Below, piece after piece: positions 33,932 to 46,451 of a stretch of 64,000 nt of DNA. Source of the DNA: Plectosphaerella cucumerina (lineage: Eukaryota; Ascomycota; Sordariomycetes; Glomerellales; Plectosphaerellaceae). Location of the stretch: the NCBI GenBank assembly GCA_020746995.1, contig JAGPXD010000005.1, positions 3,100,001 to 3,164,000 on the forward strand, in the 5' to 3' direction. Under the pieces are notes generated by a model, which did no database searches, was not told the origin of the DNA, and saw only the letters and a program-made list of their open reading frames with translations. The number at the start of each line of letters is the position of its first letter. Position 1 is the stretch's first letter. The position numbers were made by a program, and so were the translations under genes.

Positions 33932-35698
33932 CTAGGCAATCCAGAACCACACCCTCTGCAGCCAGTTCTTCGGGATAGGGGCCTGGTCCAGGGCGGCCAG
34001 CTCGTCCATCTCCTTGACACCGGTGGTGACATCGACATCCTCAGACTTGCGCACAAGGGGCGTGCGGAACCAGAGCTTGTGACCAAGGTACAGGACGAGG
34101 AAGATGGGCAGGGTGATATAGGCGGCCAGGAAGCTCTGGACATCCCAGTTTCCGGGGAAGAACAGCTGGAAAGCATTCGTGAGGGTGAGGACGACGAGGA
34201 CGACGAGGAAGAAGTATGTCGCGTAGGGCTGCAGGCGAGTCTTGTAGGGAAGGGTATGCATAAGGCCGCGGAAGTTCATGGCCTTGCGGAAGCGCAGGTA
34301 GGTGATCATGACGACGATCCAGGCGATGTAGCCGCTGATTGTGCAGAGGTTCATGAACCAGGTGAAGACCTTTGCGCTGTTGTTGTTGACGTTGAGGTAG
34401 GCGAGGAGACCGACGGACCAGGTGGCGAGGACGGCAACGTAGGGGACGCCTGACTTTGTGGTCTTTGCGCAGATGGCGGGGGCCTGGCCGCTGAGCGCGA
34501 GACTGTACATGACGCGGCTGCCCGAGTAGAGGAAGGCGTTGCCGGCGGACCAGGCGGAGGTGAGGATGGCGGCGTTGATGATGTGGTTCAGCACCGGGAT
34601 GCCGGCGTTCTGAATGCCAATGACCCAGGGGGAAGCGTTGGCGTTGGAGCTCGGGTTGAGGAGGTTGGGGTCGGAAGAGGGGGTGATGACGCCGATCATG
34701 AGGGAGCCGAGGCCGTAGAAGACGGCCAGACGCCAGACGAAGCGGCTCGCGGCCTTGGGGATGTTGCGGCGCGGGGCGACGGTCTCGCCGGCGGCGAGGG
34801 CGATGAGCTCGGGGGAGGTGATGAAGGCGAAGCCGGCGCGGGAGAAGGCCGTCCAGTAGGCGAGGAAGCGGCCGGTATCGCCATCGACGAGGTAGGGGTT
34901 GATGGCACCGGGGTTCTTCCAGTAGCGGAACCCGATGCGCTCGCCGTTGGGCGCGCCACCGAGCATGATGACGAGGGCGGTCAGGATGAGGCCCATGATG
35001 GTGATGAGCTTGATACTGGCGAACCAGAACTCTGCCTCGCCGAAAATCGCGACCGCGAAGATGTTGAGGGCCAGGGTGACGAGGAGGATGATCGTGATCC
35101 AGACGGCGGGGGGCACGGGGGTGTTCCAGTAGTCGAGAAGGATCGCGCCGGCTGAGGCCTCGGCGCCGACGAGCATGGCGTAGGCGTACCAGTAGTTCCA
35201 TCCTGCTGCGAAGCCGAGACTGGGCTCGACGAATCTGTTGAGGTCAGATGCTGGGCTTTTGTTTTTGGGGGAAAGGAGCTCACCTCTCGACGAGGTAGGG
35301 GATCGAGATGCCCTTGAGTGGGAGCAGGACGACCATCTCGGCTAGGTTGTTCATGATGCACCAGACGACGGCCATCATGGACAGGTAGCCCATGAAGAGC
35401 GGCGCGGGGCCGACGAGAGAGAGGATCGCGCCGGAGCCGACGAAGAGACCGGTGCCGATGCTGGGAGGTGTCAGCGGGCGGAGAGAAGCAAGGTTTGTGT
35501 CGTCACTCACGCGCCTCCCAGAGCGAGGAACTGAATATGTCTGCTCTTCAGACCGCGCTGGAGCTGGTCATGCTGGTGAACGAGGTCGGGTGTCCCGTCG
35601 GTCAGGTTCCGGAAGTTGACGTCGTGGGCCGTCTCGCCCATGGCCTTGTGCTCGACATCGGGGGCCGGGGGGCTGTCGGAGCCGTGCTTCTCCATCAT
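33932..35698 (-). CDS. Amino-acid permease (APC superfamily, YAT family)
   Basis: A 555-residue plasma-membrane amino-acid/proton symporter. Exons inferred: 35698-35511, 35460-35284 and 35234-33932. The cytosolic N-terminus ends HDQLQRGLKSRHIQFLALGG, then comes the family hallmark AIGTGLFVGSGAILSLVGPA (first helix), followed by about 11 more hydrophobic helices; GFAAGWNYWYAYAMLVGAE and AGFAFITSPELIALAAGE are typical YAT signatures, and the latter is part of the substrate site. The C-terminus is short and polar (VKEMDELAALDQAPIPKN). Substrate cannot be read from sequence; dicarboxylic, aromatic or proline specificity are all possible. The upstream region carries several GATAAG sites, in keeping with nitrogen control. 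Confidence 0.9.
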
Positions 35699-37351
35699 AT
35701 TGGCTGTGGTGGGAGGCAGAGGTGATGTATGTCGGTGCGACGGGCGGGCGTCTTCGACCAGCTGTCGAGATTTCTCGAGAAGGAGGCGCAGATGGCGTGT
35801 GGGCTTGGGAGGGGAGTGTCACTTTGTTTAACGGCGAGGGGGGGGCCTCGGCTTATCAACTGAGCTCTCTCTCCTCGTCGCACGGGGACACAAACGTGCC
35901 CACACACTTTGCTGCATGTCGCTCCTACGCCCGACGATACTTACTTACTCGTACATGACGCTCCGTTATACCCCGGGCTAAGCTTCCGGGCAAGATCTTC
36001 CTCCTGCTAGGGGGAGGGGGGTGCGCCCTTGGTACCAAGCCGGCAGGTCAGCGTGGTGGCGGTCTTGGAGAAGCTTATCCTCCTTGCCCGCAGCCCACCC
36101 CCCCTGTGCCGCGTGAGGCCGCAGAAGTGCCGGCACGGCCACCGAGCAGGGCCTAGCGGCTGCGGGGTGACGTTCCGAGCCCTGGTCTTCGTCCCCCGGC
36201 GCGAACCACTGAGTGTCTCCCGTTGGTGGTCCCCCGGGGGTGTCCCCTGGTCCTGCGCGCAGGGCCGTCCGCTAGGCTGGGACAGGAAGCTCGGCGTGCA
36301 CCAACGGTGGTCGTGGTGTCAAGCTCCAACGATGGATGCTGACCTTTTCACACGCGAAAGAGGAAAAAAAATTGACACCCTCCCGATGCGGGAGATGCAC
36401 AGCCCCCGATGGCTTATCTTGGCGGGGGCAGCTGGGGCCAAGACTGGACCGATGGTATGCGGGTGAGATCCTTTGGAAGAGGATATCACTGGGGAGATGG
36501 GAGCTTCCCCCGGTCGAGGAAGGCCAAGGAGCTGCAAGGTTATCTCTGTCCCCGTCGGTCAGTGTCCGTGAACATCGCGGTGACCCTCTTTCTCTCCACT
36601 GATAGCACCTGGTACACACACTGATACGACTAATGGGGGGATGTAAGGGGTGATCTGGACGTCGGAGACCCTTTCCGTTGCCATCGGGGTGTGCTCGGTG
36701 AAGCTTGGACATGTTTGATGGAGGGTTGGAGGTTCAGCCATCTGATGATCCAGCCCGACATCAGACGACGAGAATGCAGTTGATAAGAGAAAAGTCCTTC
36801 TCCTCCAGGCTGCCGACGAATTCCGTGGCGTCTCGCGCTGTATGAATTTTTCCCCCCCTTTTTTCTTCCCCGACCCTCGGAAAAGCTTCTAGAAACACGC
36901 CACGCCGCCTGCGGAGAAAAGGAATGAACCCCGGACTCCACACAAGGTCTGGAACGTGACATTGCACGCGCACTAAACTTGGCGATGGATATTGCGGATG
37001 GGGACATGACGGCTACCTCGGCTCAAGGGCGTACGACGCTTTCAACCGCGTTAATTATTTTGTTTTGCCGAACTTGCTAGTTGGGAGTCTCCGAATTTTT
37101 CTGCAAGGGATGGGCTGTCGATGTCGTCCCACCCTAATGCAGTGCGGGGAGATCTGCTCGGTGGCGTCGTTAGCGCTCGCTCAAACTTCACTGCTCTCCA
37201 GCTCGGCTCAACTCCCAAGTTGGAGACTGGTTCCAGGCCTTGATCTCGAGTTTGCATATCAAGCCCACCCCGGGATTAGAACGCCGAGCCTTGATGAAGT
37301 CAAGACACGTCCGGCATCACTTGCAAACCTCATCCCTTTATTTCCAAACAC
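35699..37351. other. Upstream region of the permease and 3' side of URA4
   Basis: 1.65 kb with no supported gene. It should hold the permease promoter (its start lies at the left edge) and the 3' untranslated region of URA4. A C-run next to a T-run occurs at about 36848-36866. GATA-type sites in it are listed separately. Confidence 0.5.
35852..36787. promoter_or_regulatory. Four GATAAG motifs upstream of the permease
   Basis: CTTATC (GATAAG on the gene strand) occurs at 35852-35857, 36074-36079 and 36413-36418, and GATAAG on the + strand at 36782-36787, that is about 150, 380, 720 and 1080 bases before the permease ATG. Fungal nitrogen regulators AreA/Nit2 bind such motifs. Whether they are used is not known. 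Confidence 0.4.
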
Positions 37352-38572
37352 CTACGACTGCCACTCCAGGCTCCACGTCTGCCTGCCCGCGCGGTAGTTG
37401 ACAATCTCAATGCCCAGCCCCTTGGTTGCCTCGGGAATCACCTGCTCACCCCGCTTGAGCAGGATCTTGGCCTTGCTCTGCTCGATCTTGTAGAAGGTGC
37501 GGCCCCATTCAGACAGGAATCCGCGGAGCAGCTCCTCGGTGACCTCCTCGTCCTTGATATCGCCCCGCTCGATGCCCTCCTCCAGCGCCGTGAGGATGTA
37601 CTGGCACGCAAAAGGCTGGGTGAACACACCCGCCGCCGTGGCACCCTTGCCCTTCTTGGCGCTGATGTCGTGGGCTGCAGGCCATTAACATCATCTCCCG
37701 ATACGTCTGAGGGAAAGAGAAACTCACGCGCGCTGTCCGTGCCGAGGAAGAACTTGCCCCCGCTGGACACCAGGGCCTGAAGGAGGGCCCTGCGGTCCTC
37801 GGGCGACTTGGCCACGGGCTTGCAGAAGCAGAAGACGTCGCTGACGGCGTTGTCGATGACGAGGCTCAGGTGGTGCGCCGTGATGGTGCCTGCCACCGTG
37901 GGGCCGCATGCGCGGACGGCTGCGACGGCGTCGGCTGTTGTGACGTGCTCGAGGACGATGCGCAGACGAGGGAAGCGCTTGTGGATGTCGAGCAGCGTGG
38001 GGAGGAACTTGCTCTCGGCGTTGAGGACGCTGACGTCCTTGGACGGGTCCGAGGGGACTTCGCCGTGGATGTTGAGGACCATGTCGACCTGGGGAAATTA
38101 GACTACGGGCCTGCAACAGAAGCAGAGAGAGCAGGCTCACCTCCTCCATGGCGGCAAAGGTTGGGAAGAAGGGGTCGTAGGAGATGACGCCGCCGGCCGA
38201 GTTAGTCGTCGTGCCCTTGGGGTAGGACTTGACGCCCGTGACGCCGGCCTTCTTGGCCTCCCGGATCACATCGGGCGTGATGGACTCATCCAGGAAAAGG
38301 GTCACGAGGTACTCGATGCTGGGGTCGATGGCCTGGAGACGCTCGCGGTAGGCCAGGGCCGCGGCGACGGTGGTGATGGGCGGGACGAGGTTGGGCATGC
38401 ACATGACGCTGTCGCAGCCGCCGGAGCGGATCGTCGGCGTCACGACCTTGGCGACGTTGCCATCGCGGAGATGGACGTGCCTGATGGTGGTGTCAGAGGA
38501 GTGAGAGGTGAGGGAGGGGCTAGGGGGGGCCTACGCATCATAGCCGGCGGGGATGAGGTACTGGTCCTTCAT
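37352..38572 (-). CDS. URA4: Dihydroorotase
   Basis: The third step of pyrimidine synthesis: cyclisation of carbamoyl-aspartate to dihydroorotate. Four exons are inferred: 38572-38535, 38480-38141, 38088-37728 and 37674-37352, giving 353 residues, the length of the PyrC/Ura4 class. Zinc-site motifs are present: HVHLRDG with H14 and H16 (split by the first intron), K97 in GVTGVKSYPKG as the probable carboxylated lysine, H134 in LNIHGE, LEHVTTADA, and the catalytic Asp in FFLGTDSAPHD. In fungi the URA2-type fusion carries an inactive copy, so this monofunctional enzyme is needed. A 5' leader intron (38636-38582) removes an upstream in-frame ATG; if it is retained, seven residues are added. Confidence 0.94.
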
Positions 38573-38581
38573 TGTGTGGTT

Positions 38582-38636
38582 CTGGGATGGCATGTCAGGA
38601 AGGGATGGTACGGATGGGATGAGAAGTCGGGCTTAC
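38582..38636 (-). other. URA4 5' leader intron
   Basis: On the minus strand a GTAAGC donor, a CTGAC branch-like element and a CCCAG acceptor bound 55 bases just before the URA4 start. Splicing removes an ATG that is in frame with URA4. It is inferred from signals only. Confidence 0.5.
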
Positions 38637-41102
38637 GGGTCAATTGGGCTGGACTCCTGCGTTCAATGCTCTGTGAGGTCGTTGGCAGGGTGGTGATGGC
38701 GGGGTGAAACTTTTCGAGGGCTGCCCCGCGATTTCGGACGGCGATAAGCGATAAGCGGCTTGGTGGTGGGGGGTTCAACCCAGGGTGTGAGTGAGTTCGG
38801 GCGCTCCGAGTTCGTCCGTCCGGTGACATGCCGCCAGGGGCAGCCGCTAAAACACTAGCATATCCCAAGGGACGGGATGCTCGTCCGGCTGGTCTGGAAA
38901 ATTTGTCTGGACGCCGCTCGGAGACCCCTTCCGATGTGATGGATGATCAGGGGAGGAGGGGGGTGTCTGGGGATCAGCTCCGCACCCCGCGTCCGAAGAT
39001 CAGGGGGAGGACGGCCCGGTGTGGTCTGTTGGGGTGGTTGACACGGGCCGGAGACATCTGGGGTAGTTCAGGGTTCCCGAGGCCATGGTAGGGTGGGAGT
39101 TTGTGTCTGTGGACTTGGGAGCAGGGCGTGGTGGTGTGTCTCCTGTCAGGAGGTCATGGCGGGATAGTCAGTTTCGACGCCCCTTTGGAAATGGAAAGGC
39201 GAAATCGACAAGCGGCGCCCTTTTATGTCCAACACGCCTTCCTGTCACTCAATTGACACGACAAGTGCCATTGGAAGGGCGTAGTAGATCGTGGGAGGGC
39301 GCTCAGGGCGTGTACTTGTCTTTGAATGGCTTGGCTCGTTCTGGCTACCTATCGAGGCCATATGGTAATCTGGCTTCGAAAGGCAAAGATTAGAAAGGGA
39401 AGGGACAAGATATTTGCTCGCCAAAACAGTACGAGTCGGAAATCATCATCAACCCTTGGGCTGTCAGCTCAGAACCTCGGTCAGCTTCATATCCTGAGAG
39501 CAGCTTGGCCCATTCTGACGGGCCCCTGCCTAGCAGATACAGAAGCGACTGGTGATGTTGCCAGAGCTGAAGGCGCAGTCCAAGCCATTGGCACTTGACG
39601 GATGAATCACACAGGCCAAGACGTTAACCCGAGACAGGGTAACCTCTAACGGGGTAACATCTACTCGCACTTGCGGGCGGCGACCCATTGCCGTGGTTCT
39701 CTCGCATGGCGTGACTCTGTCCAAGCTGCCATCAGCAAGAGACTGGAATGGGGAAGTCGACTCTCGGCGCCGGGGTTGTCTTAACAACACCGCTACCCCA
39801 ATGGGCTTGGCCGCCAGGGCAACTGAAAGGGAGTGGCTGGTCAGGCTGGCGCACAATGTCGTAGGCCAATGCCGGAATGCAACCTCTGACAGCTCGATAC
39901 CCAGCCCCGTGGAGGCATCTCATCCCTGCAGCGGTGGTGACCTCGCATTTGAAGTCCGGATATATCGGCAGATCTCCTGGTGCTGACTGACTAAACGAAC
40001 GACGTCAGGCTACCGTTGCAATGCACTACATTCGCCAGGTGCTCTCATCTGCAACGTGGATGCCTTGCTAAAGCTTGCGAATTCGGCTCGGTGTGTGGCT
40101 GGGATACGAGCTTGCAAGTTTTCCGTCGCATCTTGTCCGACGGGATGAAGACCCGGTCAGCCTTGACAGGTGGACCCAGGTGATGTGGCTTGCGTGCATC
40201 CCCTGGACCATCGAGGACGGAGATGAAACGGGCAAGGGCCGAAGTAAAGGGGAGGCTGCTATGTTGCGGGAGTAGTATCTTTGTTAGCACGTCACACGTA
40301 AACACCATTAACGTACTAACAACACCTCCTTTGAAATCTTGCAGGGGTCGTGCAGTGCAGACACGAATAGCAACATGCCCCAGCCCCCTTTCCTTACTGG
40401 CCATTGTAGCCTGTACCTGCCTGCCCAGCGCACCAGCGCCGGGAACATTCAGCGCGGTGGTGGGGAGTCCAACGTTCCCCGTACCCGTCCGCGCCAGTGG
40501 CAGTGGCCTGCAACGCGAGGCTCGGGTCCATCCAAGCTGAGGGAGGTCCTCCAGTCCCGCTCGCCAGCAGCCTGTTTCTCTCGTGTTTGGGGGGCAGGAA
40601 AGCACGACCGAAACATCGCAACCCGACTCGAACAAGCCCAGGCATTGATCTCATTGTAGCAGGCACTTAGCTACCTGCAAACCACATCAAGTCAATCCGC
40701 AGACTGCCAGTGCATCACCAGCACCCGCTGCCACAGCCGACACACCTTTGAATTGGGGGCCACCTTCGCCTCAAGCGGCTGACGTACGACGACCCTGGGT
40801 TTGAAGCCACGACAGCCTACGAATCCACACTGCACCCAAAGAAAAAAGGAGGCTGTGCTTGCTTGCTTGCGACGACAGCAACTCTCGGATACCGTTCCCA
40901 TCCCGCCCGACACGACGGGACACGACACAGACCATCCTCAGTCAGCACAGCACTGATCCTTTCGCGCATCCATCCATCTTCGGACGCACCTCGTCTGACC
41001 TACAACACTCCCAGCTGACGTCTCTCTCGACCCCATTGCCGACCACCATCGCTCGCGACGACCTCCGACCTCACCACCCCCGGCCGTCCCCATCGCTTCC
41101 GG

Positions 41103-41132
41103 ATGTCGCCCTCTCAAACACCAGCACACTAA
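41103..41132 (+). promoter_or_regulatory. Upstream ORF in the DRS2 leader
   Basis: A nine-codon frame (MSPSQTPAH-stop) ends 33 bases before the DRS2 ATG. If the transcript starts upstream of it, it could dampen translation of DRS2. Confidence 0.3.
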
Positions 41133-41165
41133 CCCACCTTCACCCATATCCTCCAGCCTTCTGGC

Positions 41166-44100
41166 ATGGCTGGACGACCGACGGGGGGTTCCCACGGGCC
41201 TCCCAGTAATGACCTGCTTCTCGACCTCGACAATGACCAGCCCGTCTACTCTGGCGGCCAGCGGTCCACCCTCAACGATGATGAATTGATGCGCACCTAT
41301 ACCCTCGACCAACAATCGCCCCCGGGCGCCGGCCGGACATCCACCTCATACGACGACTTTGTCGGCGCATCACAATCACGCGCCACCCGACCGCTGCCAG
41401 GAGGTCCTTCTCGAGCCGGCGACCAAGGCCCTTACCTGACCTCGAATCGTCAGTACAGCCAGACCTCCGACCTGGGCAACTACCAGCGATATGCCGACGA
41501 CTTTGACGACTATCCCGCCGACTCCGAATCATATTACCGCGGCGGCCCTGGCGGCCCCGACTCTTCTGCCGCTGATGCAAGAAACAATGCCAGGAATCGG
41601 AATAGTGTCCTCAGCCTCGGCGGCGGCTTCTTCGGCAAGCTCAAGAACAGACTGGGCATGGGCCAGGGCTACTCGGAGATGGACCTGCCGCTCACGGAGC
41701 CTGGCGGCGGCGGCGGCGGAGGTGGGCGCGGAAGAACAGATACGGCGAGCTCGGAACAGCCCAAGGACGGCAAGAAGTTCGATCTTGGCAACTTCAAGTT
41801 CGGTTTCGGCCGCAGCAAGCCCGACCCCTCGACCCTGGGACCCAGGATCATCCATCTCAACAACCCTCCCGCCAACGCGGCCAACAAATATGTCGACAAC
41901 CATGTCTCGACGGCAAAGTACAACTTCGCCACGTTCCTACCGAAATTCCTTATTGAGCAGTTCTCCAAGATCGCCAACGTCTTCTTCCTGTTCACCGCCG
42001 CACTCCAGCAGATCCCCGGGTTGTCACCGACGAATCAGTACACCACCATCATCCCCCTGGTCATGGTGCTGATGGTCTCGGCGGGCAAGGAGCTGATAGA
42101 GGACCACCGCCGTAAGCAGGCCGATAATGCGCTGAACACCTCCAAAGCGAGAGTCCTCCGCGGCTCAAGTTTCCAAGATACTAAATGGATCAACGTTGCC
42201 GTCGGCGACATTGTCCGCGTCGAATCAGAGGAGCCTTTCCCGACGGATCTGGTCCTCCTGGCAAGTTCCGAGCCCGAGGGTCTATGTTATATCGAGACAG
42301 CGAACCTGGACGGCGAGACGAACTTGAAGATCAAGCAGGCCCTCCCGGAAACCTGCCCCATGGTCAGCTCGAGCGAGCTGAGCAGATTTGGCGGCAAGAT
42401 CAAGTCGGAGCAGCCCAACAGCAGCCTGTACACCTACGAGGCCACCCTGACGATGCAGACTGGTGGCGGCGAGAAGGAGCTGCCTGTGAACCCCGAGCAG
42501 CTGCTCCTCCGTGGAGCCACACTCCGCAACACAGGCTGGATCCACGGCGTTGTTGTCTTCACCGGCCACGAGACGAAGCTGATGCGTAACGCCACCGCCG
42601 CGCCCATTAAGCGCACCAAGGTCGAGAAGAAGCTCAACACCCTTGTGCTGCTCCTCGTGGGTATACTTCTCGTTCTCTCCATCATCAGTACGGTTGGCGA
42701 CCTCGTCATTCGTCGTGTTGAAGGCGATGCCCTCTCATACCTGGAGCTGTCCAGCATCAACACTGCCGGCAGGGTTGCGGATACCATTGCTAGGGACATG
42801 GTCACGTACTGGGTCTTGTTCTCCTCGCTGGTCCCCATCTCGCTCTTCGTCACCGTCGAGCTCGTCAAGTACTGGCACGGCACTCTGATCAATGATGACC
42901 TTGACATCTACCACGACAAGACGGATACACCTGCCAACTGTCGCACATCTAGCTTGGTGGAGGAGCTGGGCATGGTTGAGTTCGTCTTCTCCGACAAGAC
43001 TGGCACCCTGACCTGTAACATGATGGAGTTCAAGCAGGCAACCATCGCCGGCATCCAGTACGCGGACGAGGTCCCCGAGGATCGCGTCGCCACCATTCAG
43101 GACGGCGTCGAGATCGGCATCCACAACTTTAGGCGACTGGAGGAAAACCGCAAGAAACACGAGAGCGCGCAGACCATCGACCACTTCCTCACCCTGCTCG
43201 CCATCTGCCACACCGTCATCCCCGAGCGGAGCGACGAGAAGAACGGAAAGATCAAGTACCAGGCAGCATCTCCCGACGAGGGCGCCCTTGTTGAAGGCGC
43301 AGCCGATCTCAAGTACAAGTTCACCGACCGCAAGCCCCGCGCCGTGTTCATCGAGGTTGACGGCCACGATGTGCGCGAGTATGAACTCCTTGCCGTCTGC
43401 GAATTCAACTCGACAAGGAAGCGCATGTCAACCATCTACCGATGCCCCGATGGCAAGATCCGTGTCTACTGCAAGGGTGCCGACACGGTCATCCTGGAGC
43501 GCCTGGGCGAGAACAACCCGCATGTCGAGGAGACCCTGCGCCACCTCGAGGAGTACGCCTCTGAGGGTCTCCGGACGCTGTGTCTCGCCGTGCGCGAGGT
43601 TCCGGAGCAGGAGTTCCAAGAGTGGAAGAAGGTTTACGAGGCTGCTGCTATGAGCGTCGGCGGTAACCGCGCAGAAGAGCTCGACAAGGCCGCCGAGATC
43701 ATCGAGCGGGACTTTTACCTCCTGGGGGCGACCGCTATCGAGGATCGCCTGCAGGATGGAGTCCCCGAGACGATCCACACGCTGCAGCAGGCCAACATCA
43801 AGGTCTGGGTGCTGACGGGCGATCGTCAGGAGACGGCCATCAACATCGGCATGAGCTGCAAGCTTCTCAGCGAGGACATGATGCTGCTCATCGTCAACGA
43901 AGAGACGGCCGCAGCGACACGCGACAACCTGCAGAAGAAGCTCGACGCCATCCGCAACCAGGGCGACCGAACGATCGAGCTGGAGACCCTTGCGCTCATC
44001 ATCGACGGCAAGTCGCTCACGTTTGCGCTGGAGAAGGACCTGGAGAAGCTGTTCCTGGATCTTGCCATCATCTGCAAGGCCGTCATCTGCTGTCGCGTGT

Positions 44101-45316
44101 CACCACTGCAAAAGGCCCTTGTCGTCAAGCTGGTCAAGAAGTACCAGAAGGACTCGATCCTGCTGGCCATCGGCGACGGTGCCAACGACGTATCCATGAT
44201 CCAGGCGGCGCACATTGGCGTGGGAATCAGCGGTGAGGAGGGTCTCCAGGCCGCCCGCAGCGCCGACGTGTCCATCGCCCAGTTCCGGTTCCTGAAGAAG
44301 CTGCTGCTGGTGCACGGCGCCTGGAGTTATCAACGCGTGGCCAAGACCATCCTCTTCTCCTTCTACAAGAACATCACCTTGTACATGACACAGTTCTGGT
44401 ACACGTTCCGCAACGTCTTCTCCGGTACGATCATTTACGAGTCCTGGACTCTGACGCTCTTCAACGTCTTCTTCACCTTCCTGCCACCCCTGGCCATGGG
44501 TATCCTGGACCAGTTCATCTCGGCGCGTCTGCTCGACCGCTACCCGCAGCTGTACAGTATGGGTCAGCGGAACCAGTTCTTCAGGAAGAAGATCTTCATC
44601 GAGTGGCTCCTCAACGCCATTTACCACTCCATCATCCTGTACCTGTTCGGCGAGCTCATCTGGCATGGCGACCTGATTCAGGCGGACGGCAAGATGGCCG
44701 GCCACTGGGTCTGGGGAACGGCCCTGTACGCGCCCGTGCTGATGACGGTGCTGGGCAAGGCGGCCCTCGTCACGAGCAACTGGACAAAGTATCACATCAT
44801 CGCCATTCCTGGGTCCATGGCCCTTTGGTGGATCTTCGTCGCCCTCTACGGCTGGGTGGGACCCATGATTCCCATCTCGCCCGAGTTCCACGGCATCGTG
44901 CCGCGGCTGTTCGAGAGCCCCGTTTTCTGGCTGCAGACGTTCGGCCTGGCCGTGCTGTGTCTCATCCGCGACGTTGCGTGGAAGTACGCCAAGCGCATGT
45001 ACTGGCCCGAGCCGTACCACCACATCCAGGAGATCCAGAAGTACAACATTCAAGATTATAGGCCTCGGTATGTCATTCCAGCCAAGGAAGTCGAGGAAAG
45101 AGGCTAACATTTCACAGCATGGAGCAGTTCCAAAAGGCGATCCGCAAGGTCCGCCAGGTGCAGCGCATGCGCAAGCAGCGCGGATACGCCTTTTCGCAGG
45201 CCGACGAGAGTCAGACGCGTATCCTGCAGGCGTACGATACGACGCAGCACCGTGGTCAGTACGGTGAGATGGCGAGCTCGAGGCCGCAAGCGGCGCAGCC
45301 GCATACGGCCTTTTAG
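41166..45316 (+). CDS. DRS2: P4-ATPase aminophospholipid flippase DRS2
   Basis: A 1366-residue P4-type ATPase that flips phosphatidylserine and phosphatidylethanolamine to the cytosolic leaflet of the trans-Golgi. Exons inferred: 41166-45067 and 45118-45316. About 230 residues of disordered N-terminus with a polyglycine run precede the first helices. Visible motifs: DGETNLK of the actuator domain, phosphorylation site DKTGTLT with Asp610, KGADTVI in the nucleotide domain, and GDGANDVSMIQ at 1003-1013; ten hydrophobic helices follow the P4 pattern. The last exon encodes the regulatory tail with RMRKQRGYAFSQAD, matching the yeast Drs2 segment that binds Gea2/PI4P and relieves autoinhibition, and AYDTTQHRGQYGEM. 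Other P4 classes (Dnf, Neo1) lack this tail. Confidence 0.95.
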
Positions 45317-46451
45317 GGGGGAGGGGGAGAGTATCGATAATCCGTGAGGAAAGGAAAACGGGACGAACGAATGGGGGGCTGGGCGCACGCTGGACCTGGC
45401 GGGGGACCTTGATGATGGCCCTGCGGTGGTTGTCCGCGGCTTTGTTTAGCAAGTGTGTCTTTTTTAGGGGAGACGGGGGTCTTCGATGTATGTATTTTTG
45501 GAATGAGATTTTTGGGATGACACGATGATGGATGGCACTGCGGTGGTGTTTGCAAGATGTGATGGTGGGGAAGCGCCCCTTTTCTGTGGCACTTGGACTG
45601 ATGGTGATATGGAAAGGGGTCGACATCACAGGGCTGATTCCTGATCGCTCTCATGCCAGCAGCTCTTCCCCCAGGAGGGGTGTTCATGTTGAACTGCCGA
45701 TGGCATGGCTTCACAACATGAAGTAGGAGGTGTCAGTTGATGGATGGGCGTCGACCTCGGAGGACAGTCAAGATGTTTGCAAGAGCTCTTCAGTGGAGAA
45801 GAGCACTTGAGTGGCACCAGACTTTGGCGGGCTCGTTGTTGCCTCATCGCTTGCGGGGTTCTGCTGGTTTGCTCCAGCTCGGGTGTTTTCAGCACACGAC
45901 TTCCGTGTTGTACAAATGGCGGGAAGTCACCTCGGAGATTTCGAGGAGGGGCCGCCTGGTGCTGGGAAGGCACTGTTCCACGACGACCTTGGTCTTGGTC
46001 TTGGTCATTGGTCCTGCCGGCAGCTTGGGCATCGCTTGTGGTAGGGACGGCAGGGACGAGCAAGATGTGTGTGTACCAAGCAGACCGCAGGGCAACGGCG
46101 GTGGAGTGGTGCCTTCCTCAGCTGGACTGACGTCCGTGAGGTACCTGAGCTGCCTGGTGGAACATGGCTCTTGGCTCCTTCCCAACAGCCACCAGCACCT
46201 TGTGTCCGAAAGCTTGATGGGAAGGAGCAAGCTTGTGTTACGGACCAGGCGGGCAAGCACGATGCGGCAGGCTCTGCCACGCATCACAACACGACCATGT
46301 CCCCCCCAGACAACGTCGTTCCCGAGACACCAACATCTCTCCAATATGGACGGTCATCTTCACTTCTCTCTTAACCAAGGTTACTGCTGCAACCATCATC
46401 ATCATTGCCACTGTCACTCAGGCCCCACCATCATTCGAGAAAGCATCAGCT
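45317..46451. other. Intergenic region between DRS2 and the catalase
   Basis: 1.1 kb containing the DRS2 3' end and the catalase promoter and leader. The catalase frame is open upstream of its ATG for 73 codons, but without a signal peptide or conservation. An ATG at 46297 opens a 25-codon upstream frame ending at 46374. No other gene is supported. Confidence 0.5.

Larger units (their letters stand above)
38573..41165. other. Long divergent intergenic region between URA4 and DRS2
   Basis: 2.6 kb that must hold the promoters of both genes. The first 65 bases contain the URA4 leader intron. The last 250 bases before DRS2 are rich in C and CA and look like a leader, with a nine-codon upstream frame. 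Frames of up to 196 codons in the middle start at non-ATG codons and look like shadows. No repeat or RNA gene is seen. Confidence 0.5.

Noticed and set aside
40045..40635. 196-codon minus-strand frame between URA4 and DRS2
   Set aside because: Non-ATG start and no family resemblance; competing frames on the other strand.
44100..45629. 509-codon frame antisense to DRS2, and 310- and 446-codon frames antisense to PEX8 and CCT8
   Set aside because: They are mirror frames produced by strong G/C third-position bias on the other strand; compositions are repetitive and match no family.
46233..46451. Upstream extension of the catalase frame
   Set aside because: It is open but lacks a signal peptide or conserved sequence; the ATG at 46452 directly precedes a good secretion signal.
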